Source of the DNA: an uncultured Mycoplasmatota bacterium
GTDB lineage: Bacteria > Bacillota_I > Bacilli_A > RF39 > UBA660
Assembly (NCBI GenBank): GCA_900551925.1
Contig: URXR01000024.1
Span: 1 to 16,371 of the forward strand
DNA: 16,371 bases
Reading direction: 5' to 3'
Made by a program: the position numbers and the translations under genes. The notes below the pieces were generated by a model, which was not told the origin of the DNA, did no database searches, and worked only from the letters and a program-made list of their open reading frames with translations. Numbering within the stretch: position 1 is the stretch's first letter; each line of letters begins with the position of its first letter. Shown one piece after another: positions 7,124-13,533 of the stretch.

Positions 7124-7890
7124 TTTTCCCCCTCCTCTTTACCATAAAGTTTAAGGGCTATATTTTTAAGTTTATCATACTCTCTTTTATCAGTAAAAGA
7201 TAAATTTTTATTCAATATCAATATCTTACCCTCTAAAATAAATTTATCAATATTTTTTATATGCATAGACTTAGAAATAGTAAAATCAATATTATTATTA
7301 ATAACACTTCTAATATCATATAAAGAATAGTAATTTTGATTTAAATAAACTGATTCATTTAATAACGTATAATAATTATCATAACCAACATCTTTCATAA
7401 TAGAGACAAAAGAATGAGCATTTTTAAGATCAAAAGTATTATTCGTTAACATATATAAAATAGTATCACTATTATCCAGTGCTGTAATATTTATCTCATC
7501 TAAAGAATGATAAGTATCTAAAAGAATTACATCATATTTATAGACAACATTATTAAGTATAACCGGAATATATTTAGCATCAACTTTATTAGCCATTCTA
7601 GGGTCTTTAGGGGCTGCAATTATATCAATATTTTCGTTATAAGTATAAATATAATCTTCCATTTTTTCATAGCGATTATTAGCTAAATCAGAGGCCAAAT
7701 TAAACACTGTTCGATCATTATCACTATTTAAATAAGTAGCAACTGCTCCACCATATAAATCTAAATCTACTACTAAAGTTTTATATCCTAAAAGATGATA
7801 CATTCCTGCTAAGTTAAGAGTAAAAATAGTTTTCCCAACTCCCCCTTTAGTAGAAGTAACAGTAATAATTTTTCCCTTCTTATCTTTCAT
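7120..7890 (-). CDS. cpaE: CpaE/TadZ-type ParA-like ATPase
   Basis: 256 residues. The deviant Walker A TKGGVGKT (14-21), with the extra signature lysine K15, VVDLDLYGG (40-48) and a later D-V-I-L-L-D-T-Y segment are those of MinD/ParA-type ATPases. In Tad systems this protein (CpaE/TadZ) places the pilus machine in the cell. The N-terminal receiver-like domain found in many CpaE proteins is absent; the ATPase starts almost at residue 1. GAGGGG precedes the ATG. It sits between the pseudopilins and cpaF, overlapping cpaF by four bases. The assignment as TadZ/CpaE rather than a general ParA rests mainly on position. Confidence 0.85.
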   Translation of the reverse strand: MKDKKGKIITVTSTKGGVGKTIFTLNLAGMYHLLGYKTLVVDLDLYGGAVATYLNSDNDRTVFNLASDLANNRYEKMEDYIYTYNENIDIIAAPKDPRMANKVDAKYIPVILNNVVYKYDVILLDTYHSLDEINITALDNSDTILYMLTNNTFDLKNAHSFVSIMKDVGYDNYYTLLNESVYLNQNYYSLYDIRSVINNNIDFTISKSMHIKNIDKFILEGKILILNKNLSFTDKREYDKLKNIALKLYGKEEGEK

Positions 7891-7891
7891 A

Positions 7892-8254
7892 TTAATTCCC
7901 CTCTTCTATTATTAATTTATTATCATTAACTTCTCCCTTTAGAGAAACTTTTATTTTATAATTATCAAATCCAATAATTTTACCGAAAATAGAATCTATT
8001 TCTTTTTCTAAGAATACTTCGTTTAAACCATTAAATTTAACATCAATATCTGAATCATTTTCTTTAATAACCTTTAAAACCTCGTCCTTATTTCTACCTT
8101 CTATTAATAAATAGTTTAAACCACTTCTTCCAATATCTTCTAATCTATTCTGCTCTCTAATCATATAAGAATAATCAAATATAAAAGCAAATATAATTAA
8201 AACCAGCGGAATAAGTATTACAAAAAAAACTAGTGTTTGACCCTTATTGTTCAT
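7892..8254 (-). CDS. TadE-like pseudopilin lacking Glu5
   Basis: 120 residues beginning MNNKGQTLVFFVILIPLVL. The short leader, G before Q and the long hydrophobic helix (about 7-27) match TadE/TadF minor pilins, which are processed by a TadV/CpaA-type prepilin peptidase. Cleavage after G5 would give a mature Q-T-L-V-F-F start, so the usual glutamate at +5 is replaced by Phe, unlike its two neighbours. The remaining about 90 residues are polar, with no motif I can name. Its ATG lies inside the last codons of the preceding gene (11-base overlap), suggesting coupled translation. cpaE follows after one base. Confidence 0.75.
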   Translation of the reverse strand: MNNKGQTLVFFVILIPLVLIIFAFIFDYSYMIREQNRLEDIGRSGLNYLLIEGRNKDEVLKVIKENDSDIDVKFNGLNEVFLEKEIDSIFGKIIGFDNYKIKVSLKGEVNDNKLIIEEGN

Positions 8255-8582
8255 AAATAATAGTCCTTTCAGTACTTATAGTATAAGGTTCTTCAAAAAA
8301 AAGTGACGAAAAAGGAGTAATAAGATTAATATCTTTAGAAACATTTATAGTTAAAGTATCATAATTTTCTATATAAGTAATATCAATATCATCTTCTACT
8401 TGTTCTTCTATATAACCATTTGTCTTTCCACTTTCTTTATAACTTACAACATCATTTACAATAGATTCTAAATGATTTCTTTGATAGAAAATATTAGAAA
8501 AATCAATTATTACAAAAATAATCATTATAATAATAGGTATAATTATTACAAATTCTACCAAGGCTTGTCCTTTTTTATTCAT
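8244..8582 (-). CDS. TadE-like minor pilin
   Basis: 112 residues from the ATG at 8582, starting MNKKGQALVEFVIIIP. A longer frame with a TTG start exists but would bury the prepilin motif. The G-Q-A-L-V-E-F motif with Glu at mature position 5 and the following hydrophobic stretch (about 9-28) are typical of TadE pseudopilins. These are cleaved by the prepilin peptidase and incorporated into or required for the Flp pilus. The start codon overlaps the end of the flp gene (ATGAATAA). No separate ribosome binding site is evident, so translation is likely coupled to flp. Confidence 0.82.
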   Translation of the reverse strand: MNKKGQALVEFVIIIPIIIMIIFVIIDFSNIFYQRNHLESIVNDVVSYKESGKTNGYIEEQVEDDIDITYIENYDTLTINVSKDINLITPFSSLFFEEPYTISTERTIIYEQ

Positions 8583-8784
8583 TAGGTTTGGCACAATAAC
8601 CCTCTCCAGATTTTTCCCCTTCAACATATACCTCTCCAACTAATTCACAAGATGATTTAGTAATAGCATCTTTTAAATAACCTCCGAGTAAAGTAACAAG
8701 TGATATAGCTATAACACTAATAAGTGCAATAATCAATACATATTCTACCAAGGCTTGCCCCTCATTGTTTACTCTTTTCATCAT
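8575..8784 (-). CDS. flp: Flp-type major pilin
   Basis: 69 residues, the usual size of a Flp pilin precursor. After a short basic leader (MMKRVNNEG) comes Q-A-L-V-E-Y, with the Glu5-Tyr6 pair of Flp pilins, then the hydrophobic helix V-L-I-I-A-L-I-S-V-I-A-I-S-L-V. Cleavage would follow the Gly and release a mature pilin of 60 residues. Two cysteines (in S-S-C-E-L and G-Y-C-A-K) near the end could form a disulfide. First gene of the Tad operon, with a promoter directly upstream. The GTG at 8790 and the ATG at 8781 are alternative starts; they do not affect the mature protein. Confidence 0.88.
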   Translation of the reverse strand: MMKRVNNEGQALVEYVLIIALISVIAISLVTLLGGYLKDAITKSSCELVGEVYVEGEKSGEGYCAKPNE

Positions 8785-8806
8785 CCTCACCTATTTTCCT
8801 ACATTA

Positions 8807-8835
8807 ATTTTATAAAAAATGAAAGAAAAAGTCAA
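8807..8835 (-). promoter_or_regulatory. Promoter of the Tad pilus operon
   Basis: On the minus strand, TTGACT (8835-8830) and TAAAAT (8812-8807) are separated by 17 bases (TATAAA at 15 bases is an alternative). It lies in the short divergent region shared with the membrane-protein gene that starts at 8888. Confidence 0.65.
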
Positions 8836-8887
8836 TTACTATTCTTATATTTTCTTCTTTTACATATAAATTAATAGGTGAAGAAAA

Positions 8888-9265
8888 ATGGAAACAATAA
8901 AAAAATATCTAATAAGTTTAGGAATTAGCTTAGGACTAATCATAGTTTTTGCTTTTTTTATCAATATTTTAAATTATTTTGAACTTATCAATACTGGAGC
9001 TTATAAAACTATCTTAATTTTACTAGCAGCCCTAAGTATTTTTGTTGGAGCTTTTCTCTTAGGTAAGAAAGCTTCTCAAAAAGGTTATTTAGAAGGACTA
9101 AAATTTGGTCTTATAACTTGCCTTTTAATGCTTATAATAAGTTACTTAGCTTTTGATAGCAACATCTCTATAGATTCTTTAATTTATTATATAATTTTAT
9201 TATTTACCTCATGTACTGGTTCAATGATTGGTATCAATAAAAAAACTTTAGATAAAAATAACTAA
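8888..9265 (+). CDS. TIGR04086-type small membrane protein
   Basis: 125 residues with four predicted membrane segments (about 9-29, 39-59, 71-89, 98-116). The pattern G-A-F-L-L-G-K-K-A-S-Q-K-G-Y-L-E-G-L-K-F-G and the final G-S-M-I-G-I-N-K-K-T are those of the TIGR04086 (YrzE-like) family found across Firmicutes. The function of the family is unknown. AGGTGA lies seven bases ahead of the ATG. It is transcribed away from the pilus operon as a single gene and ends at a bidirectional terminator. There is no evidence that it belongs to the pilus system beyond adjacency. Confidence 0.75.
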   Translation: METIKKYLISLGISLGLIIVFAFFINILNYFELINTGAYKTILILLAALSIFVGAFLLGKKASQKGYLEGLKFGLITCLLMLIISYLAFDSNISIDSLIYYIILLFTSCTGSMIGINKKTLDKNN

Positions 9266-9270
9266 AGTTT
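9243..9270. terminator. Bidirectional terminator between convergent genes
   Basis: AAACTTTAG (9243-9251) and CTAAAGTTT (9262-9270) form a perfect 9-bp stem with U-rich runs on both strands. It overlaps the 3' ends of both the membrane-protein gene and the facing unknown gene. Confidence 0.7.
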
Positions 9271-9713
9271 TATTTATATTCCCTATTCCTTATTTTAGCC
9301 AAATTCTCTAAAGCTTCTAAAGGAGCTTTTTTCTTATAATCAGAAGGTACAAAATCATCTTTTTGATAATAAGAAGGCCCTAATACCAATTTATCACTTA
9401 TTGTATCATATAAAAGTTCATGATAATAATTCTTATATAAAAGAACAAAAGACTCATAAGTATATTTTTCCACTTCAAACATACCTTTAAAATAACCACT
9501 AGAGCCAAAAAAAGTTGCTTCTTTTAAAAATCTTTCAAAAGAATAAAATTCTTTATTTTTGTCGTAATCATCTACTGCAATTATATTAAACTCATCTAAA
9601 TTAGTATCATACTCTTTAAAAATAGTATAACCATTAACTTCTTTTAAAAATATATAAACATTACTAGCTTTATCAAAATCCTTACTTAAATATAATTTAC
9701 TTACTTCATCCAT
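9270..9713 (-). CDS. Unknown 147-residue protein, end of lepA-hemW operon
   Basis: I do not recognise this protein. It is rich in aromatic, Lys, Asp and Glu residues, with no signal peptide or membrane segment, so it is probably cytosolic. Visible blocks are N-G-Y-T-I-F-K-E-Y-D, a D-D-Y-D-K-N-K-E segment, F-F-G-S-S-G-Y-F-K-G and a C-terminal helical stretch A-P-L-E-A-L-E-N-L-A-K-I-R-N-R. AGGGGG precedes the ATG. The gene follows hemW by 12 bases and appears to be the last gene of the lepA operon. Nothing indicates a role in haem or translation other than position. Confidence 0.7.
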   Translation of the reverse strand: MDEVSKLYLSKDFDKASNVYIFLKEVNGYTIFKEYDTNLDEFNIIAVDDYDKNKEFYSFERFLKEATFFGSSGYFKGMFEVEKYTYESFVLLYKNYYHELLYDTISDKLVLGPSYYQKDDFVPSDYKKKAPLEALENLAKIRNREYK

Positions 9714-9725
9714 AACAAATCCCCC

Positions 9726-10823
9726 TTAACTTACAAAATCCTGTAATATGTAATTAGATATATAAAGATATTCCTCTTTAATATAGTAATAACCATCTTT
9801 ATATTCTAATTTAGAAACATCAAAAACTTCTTCTAGCTTTTCCTGATAACGATTATAAAACTCTTCCTCGCTTATTCCCTTAGTTTTTCTAAGACCAAGA
9901 ATCATAAAATTTTCTTCATCTATTCTTTTAGTTATATCTACTTGTTCATACCTATAATTACCCTTTATATAATTAGTAATACTTCTAGTATTAGTATACC
10001 TAACATTATTAAAATAACCACTAGCACCTAATCCAAATCCATAATAATGATTATTATTCCAATAAGTTAAATTATGTTTAGAAAAATATCCATCTTTACT
10101 AAAATTACTTATTTCATAATGAATATAATTATATTTCTTTAAAAAAGATACAATATAATCATACATTTTCCTACTTTCATCATCACTAATCTCTTCATAT
10201 CCTGCAATTTTTAATTTAGTATTATCCTCTAAAATCAATGAATAAATAGAAAGATGAGGAATATCTAAACTAATAAATTCCTTTAAATCAGCTTTAATAT
10301 CATTTAAAGTTTGTCCTTTTATCCCAAAAATTAAATCAATATTAATATTAGTAAAATATTTCTTAGCCAGCAATATTTTTTTTCTAATATCTTTTGCTCT
10401 ATATTCTCTTCCTAATAATTCTAAAAATTCATCATTAAAAGATTCTACCCCAATACTAAGTCTATTTACACCCTTACTTTTTAGAAATTGCAAAAACTCC
10501 AAAGTTATATCTTCAACATTACATTCAAAAGTAAATTCCCCTAAAGGAGAAAGATTTAATCTTTTAATAATTTCAAATAATTTCCAAAGATTATCAAAAC
10601 TTAAACAAGAAGGAGTACCTCCTCCAATATAAAGAGTATCCAAAACTTCCTGGTTATAATAGCTAATTACTTCTTCCTCTAATGCTTTTAAATATTTCTT
10701 AACAAATTCCTCATTATAATACATTTTACAAAAATCACAATAAGTGCAAATACTTTTGCAAAACGGTATATGAATATAACAAGATTTAACTAAATCTTTT
10801 GTGACTTCCTTGAAACTTTCCAT
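9726..10823 (-). CDS. hemW: HemW-type radical SAM protein (haem chaperone)
   Basis: 365 residues from the ATG at 10823 (AAGAG six bases ahead; an in-frame ATG at 10829 is possible). HIPFC-KSIC-TYC gives the radical-SAM cluster cysteines C22, C26, C29, with an extra C32 in the D-F-C that follows. GGGTPS (67-72) is the SAM-binding motif. R-L-S-I-G-V-E-S-F, I-D-L-I-F-G-I-K-G-Q-T, H-Y-E-I-S-N-F and Y-Y-G-F-G-L-G-A-S-G-Y are HemW signatures. Family knowledge: HemW was long misnamed coproporphyrinogen oxidase; it binds haem and passes it on. It overlaps the upstream SpoIIID-like gene by 38 bases. lepA followed closely by hemW is the usual Firmicutes order. Confidence 0.9.
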   Translation of the reverse strand: MESFKEVTKDLVKSCYIHIPFCKSICTYCDFCKMYYNEEFVKKYLKALEEEVISYYNQEVLDTLYIGGGTPSCLSFDNLWKLFEIIKRLNLSPLGEFTFECNVEDITLEFLQFLKSKGVNRLSIGVESFNDEFLELLGREYRAKDIRKKILLAKKYFTNINIDLIFGIKGQTLNDIKADLKEFISLDIPHLSIYSLILEDNTKLKIAGYEEISDDESRKMYDYIVSFLKKYNYIHYEISNFSKDGYFSKHNLTYWNNNHYYGFGLGASGYFNNVRYTNTRSITNYIKGNYRYEQVDITKRIDEENFMILGLRKTKGISEEEFYNRYQEKLEEVFDVSKLEYKDGYYYIKEEYLYISNYILQDFVS

Positions 10824-11145
10824 TTTCATCTCTTAAAACATCATTATTAGAAACAGAGTTTTTTCCACCCTTTATTTTACCTTCCAATTTATTTTTAGCT
10901 CGAAGTTCTTTAATAATATTTACTCTTTCCTCTCCGATTAATCTTACTGCTCTTTCCGATGTTAAATCTCTTCCTACTGTACTACTTGAAGTTTCTATTC
11001 CTTGCAGGGAAACTAGTCTTGCTAAATCTGTATCACTAATTTTTCCTTCATTATCAAAAAATAGTTCAATAGTTACTTGCGTTCTTTCTAATATTTTTTC
11101 TTCCTTACTGTCATTAATCATATCGCTAAACTCCTCATCATTCAT
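10786..11145 (-). CDS. SpoIIID-like helix-turn-helix regulator (tentative)
   Basis: 119 residues. The ATG at 11145 overlaps the lepA stop (ATGAATGA) and has no good ribosome site, so coupling to lepA is likely. Residues 20-95 align by eye to SpoIIID: E-R-T at 20-22, a spacer with two helices, SSSTVGRDLTSER (53-65, compare SpoIIID S-K-S-T-V-H-K-D-L-T-E-R), then I-I-K-E-L and K-I-K-G-G (90-94, compare H-L-R-G-G). SpoIIID is a mother-cell DNA-binding regulator of sporulation. About 17 extra N-terminal and 24 extra C-terminal residues make this protein longer than the usual about 90, and its place between lepA and hemW is unusual. It could be a SpoIIID paralogue with a vegetative role. Confidence 0.5.
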   Translation of the reverse strand: MNDEEFSDMINDSKEEKILERTQVTIELFFDNEGKISDTDLARLVSLQGIETSSSTVGRDLTSERAVRLIGEERVNIIKELRAKNKLEGKIKGGKNSVSNNDVLRDENGKFQGSHKRFS

Positions 11146-12937
11146 CAATTTTAAGTATCGATAAAAACGCCTCACTAGGTAGTTCTACTGACCCAATCGT
11201 TTTCATCTTTTTCTTCCCCTCTTTTTGCTTTTCTAATAGTTTTCTTTTTCTAGAAACATCACCACCATAACATTTTGCTAAAACATCTTTTCGCATAGCT
11301 TTAATAGTTTCTCTAGCAATAATTTTATTCCCAATAGCAGCCTGAACTGGAACCTCAAACATCTGTCTAGGAATTATTTTCTTTAAATTTTCCGTAATTG
11401 CTTTACCACGTTTATAAGCAAAATCTTTATGGACAATAACACTTAAAGCATCGATTACCTCTCCATTTAATAAAATATCCATTTTAACTAAATCACTAGG
11501 TTTATTTCCAATAACCTCATAATCAAATGAAGCATACCCTTTAGTAGCACTTTTAAGCTTATTAAAAAAATCATAAACAATTTCTGAAAGAGGAAGTTCA
11601 TAAGTAATATTTACTCTTGTCTTATCGATATATTCTAAATTCAAATATACCCCTCTTTTTTCCTGACAAAGTTCCATAATTGGCCCAATATAGGTACTAG
11701 GAGTAAAAATAGAAGCTTTAATATATGGTTCCGTTATTTTTTTTATATTAACCTTCTCTGGCATTTTACTTGGATTATCTACTAAAACTTTTTCTCCATT
11801 AGTTTTTATTACCTCATAAACAACTGAAGGAGATGTTGCTATCATATCAATTTTAAATTCTCTTTCTATTCTTTCCCTAGTAATATCCATATGTAAAAGT
11901 CCCAAAAAGCCACATCTAAATCCAAATCCTAAAGCTTTCGAAACTTCTGGAACAAATTCTAAAGAAGCATCATTTAATTTTAATTTTTCCAAAGCTTCTT
12001 TTAAATCCTCATATCGTTTTGAATCAATCGGATAAAGTCCACAATAAACAAAAGGTTTTATTTCCTTATAACCTTCAAGCGGTACCTGGCAAGGATTATC
12101 TTTATGCGTAATAGTATCTCCTACTCTAACATCACTAATACTTTTAATTGAAGCTGTCAAAAATCCAACTTCTCCAACCATAAGTTCATCTTTTAATACT
12201 TCTTTTGGAGTATGAATACCAAGAGATATTACTTCATATGTTGCTCCCGTTTTAAACATCTTTATTTTATCTCCTACTTTCAAAGAACCATTCATAATTC
12301 TAATTAAAAGCACTACTCCTTTATAAGGGTCAAAATAAGAATCAAAAATAAGAGCACTTAATTTATTATCATCAGTTAAAGGTTTAGGACAAGGAACTTT
12401 CAAAACAACACTATCTAAAAGTTCTTTTATCCCTATTCCTTCTTTACCAGAACAAAGAATTATATCTTCTTCATTAAATCCTAAAGTATCTATTATTTCT
12501 TGTTTAACTCTATCTACCTCAGCATTAGGTAAATCTATCTTATTAATAACTGGAATAATCTCTAAATTATTATCCATCGCTAAATAAAGATTAGCTAAAG
12601 TTTGAGCTTCAACTCCTTGTGTCGCATCCACTACTAAAATAGCCCCTTCACAAGCTGCCAGTGATCTAGACACTTCATAAGTAAAATCCACATGTCCTGG
12701 AGTATCTATCAAATTTAAAAGATATTTTTCATTATTATATTCATAGTTTAAAGCAACCGCATTTAGTTTTATAGTTATTCCTCTTTCTCTTTCCAGTTCC
12801 ATAGTATCTAAAGTTTGATTTTTCATATCACGTTTTTCTACCGCATGAGTAAGTTCTAAAATTCTATCTGCTATAGTGCTTTTACCATGATCTATATGCG
12901 CTATAATACTAAAATTACGAATACGTTTTAAATCCAT
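11138..12937 (-). CDS. lepA: Elongation factor 4 (LepA), ribosome back-translocating GTPase
   Basis: 599 residues, normal length. G1 AHIDHGKST (13-21), the switch region R-E-R-G-I-T-I-K, G3 DTPGHVDF and G4 NKID define the translational GTPase. LepA-specific signatures include F-V-Y-C-G-L-Y-P, F-R-C-G-F-L-G-L-L-H-M-D-I and the C-terminal basic domain (K-C-Y-G-G-D-V-S-R-K-R-K-L-L-E-K-Q-K-E-G-K-K-K-M-K) ending P-S-E-A-F-L. The ATG at 12937 is preceded by GGTGA at the right spacing; the GTG nine bases upstream is less likely. First gene of a lepA - spoIIID-like - hemW - unknown operon. Confidence 0.97.
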   Translation of the reverse strand: MDLKRIRNFSIIAHIDHGKSTIADRILELTHAVEKRDMKNQTLDTMELERERGITIKLNAVALNYEYNNEKYLLNLIDTPGHVDFTYEVSRSLAACEGAILVVDATQGVEAQTLANLYLAMDNNLEIIPVINKIDLPNAEVDRVKQEIIDTLGFNEEDIILCSGKEGIGIKELLDSVVLKVPCPKPLTDDNKLSALIFDSYFDPYKGVVLLIRIMNGSLKVGDKIKMFKTGATYEVISLGIHTPKEVLKDELMVGEVGFLTASIKSISDVRVGDTITHKDNPCQVPLEGYKEIKPFVYCGLYPIDSKRYEDLKEALEKLKLNDASLEFVPEVSKALGFGFRCGFLGLLHMDITRERIEREFKIDMIATSPSVVYEVIKTNGEKVLVDNPSKMPEKVNIKKITEPYIKASIFTPSTYIGPIMELCQEKRGVYLNLEYIDKTRVNITYELPLSEIVYDFFNKLKSATKGYASFDYEVIGNKPSDLVKMDILLNGEVIDALSVIVHKDFAYKRGKAITENLKKIIPRQMFEVPVQAAIGNKIIARETIKAMRKDVLAKCYGGDVSRKRKLLEKQKEGKKKMKTIGSVELPSEAFLSILKIDE

Positions 12938-12953
12938 TTGTATCACCAGACCT

Positions 12954-12962
12954 ATTGTATCA
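12954..12962 (-). promoter_or_regulatory. Extended -10 promoter of the lepA operon
   Basis: On the minus strand, TGATACAAT is an extended -10 (TG, one base, TACAAT) about 17 bases ahead of the lepA ATG. No good -35 is present; a U-run from the preceding terminator occupies that place. The leader would be very short. Confidence 0.45.
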
Positions 12963-12975
12963 TAATTTCTAAAAC

Positions 12976-13000
12976 AAAAAAAGATTAGTCTTATAATCTT
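12976..13000 (-). terminator. Terminator of the 109-residue protein gene
   Basis: On the minus strand, AAGATTA and TAATCTT form a 7-bp stem around a six-base loop, followed by five U. The stem includes part of the stop codon of the gene that ends at 12999. It separates that gene from the lepA operon. Confidence 0.75.
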
Positions 13001-13328
13001 ATTTTACTTTATTGACTTCTTTCATTTCATCAAGAAAATCATAGAATTCATAATCTATATTACCATTTTCATCTGTTATAATATTACTCATACTATCATC
13101 ACCAGTAATTTCTAAAACTTGATTAATTCTTTGTCTTCTATAATCTTCAATAGCCAAAATTCTTGTTCTTACTAAATTAACTTCAGCAAAGCTTTTACAA
13201 CTATTCAAATCTTCTTCTAATTTTGTTTTATATCCTTCACTTAACATATTATCAGTTACTACCACATTATAAAGACCAAACACTCTTTTTTGAATATCTG
13301 TTAAGTTATCTAATAATCTAGTTTCCAT
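12999..13328 (-). CDS. Unknown 109-residue, mostly helical protein
   Basis: I do not recognise it. Residues 1-85 look helical and amphipathic, with clusters of Arg in A-I-E-D-Y-R-R-Q-R-I-N-Q-V. The end is acidic (D-E-N-G-N-I-D-Y-E-F-Y-D-F-L-D-E-M). There is one cysteine and no membrane segment or signal peptide. AAAGGAG lies eight bases ahead of the ATG. It is a monocistronic gene with a strong promoter inside an 8-bp inverted repeat and a terminator over its end. The promoter quality suggests that it is well expressed under some condition. Confidence 0.75.
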   Translation of the reverse strand: METRLLDNLTDIQKRVFGLYNVVVTDNMLSEGYKTKLEEDLNSCKSFAEVNLVRTRILAIEDYRRQRINQVLEITGDDSMSNIITDENGNIDYEFYDFLDEMKEVNKVK

Positions 13329-13350
13329 AAAACTTTCTCCTTTCTAAAAG

Positions 13351-13386
13351 TGCCTTATATTATAAATCATATTACTAAATAAGGCA
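13351..13386. repeat. Inverted repeat TGCCTTAT...ATAAGGCA spanning a promoter
   Basis: Perfect 8-bp arms at 13351-13358 and 13379-13386, separated by 20 bases. One arm overlaps the -35 box and the other lies at about the transcription start of the gene ending at 12999. The layout fits a repressor operator, but no regulator is identified. Confidence 0.45.
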
Positions 13387-13387
13387 A
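13359..13387 (-). promoter_or_regulatory. Promoter of the 109-residue protein gene
   Basis: On the minus strand, TTGCCT (13387-13382) and TATAAT (13364-13359) are separated by 17 bases. The leader to the ATG at 13328 is about 25 bases. Confidence 0.75.
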
Positions 13388-13428
13388 GTAAAACTTTAAA
13401 AAACTAATTATTCTAATAAAGACAAAGC

Positions 13429-13470
13429 AAAAACTCCTTAGTTTACACCGTTTTTAAATAGCCCAACATA
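13429..13470 (+). promoter_or_regulatory. Possible small RNA element ahead of the VUT-family transporter (weak preQ1-like)
   Basis: AAAAAC (13429-13434) and GTTTTT (13450-13455) can form a six-pair stem closing a loop that contains CUUAGUUUACACC. The UACACC part and the A-rich bases that follow recall preQ1-I aptamers, which often control this transporter family. The CUAA-type tail needed for the pseudoknot is missing, and the best promoter for the gene lies downstream of it. Weak. Confidence 0.2.
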
Positions 13471-13486
13471 ATTTTACATTTTTTAC

Positions 13487-13515
13487 TTGTTTTCTTAAAA
13501 CTTTTCTTTTATAAT
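13487..13515 (+). promoter_or_regulatory. Promoter of the VUT-family transporter gene
   Basis: TTGTTT (13487-13492) and TATAAT (13510-13515) are 17 bases apart. The predicted start is near 13522, right at the AGGAGGG ribosome site, giving a leader of only about 12 bases. Confidence 0.55.
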
Positions 13516-13533
13516 CATACTAGGAGGGAAAGT

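Noticed and set aside
8583..8639. Longer N-terminus for the first TadE-like pilin from a TTG at 8639
   Set aside because: It would put 19 residues before the prepilin leader MNKKG and overlap most of the end of flp.
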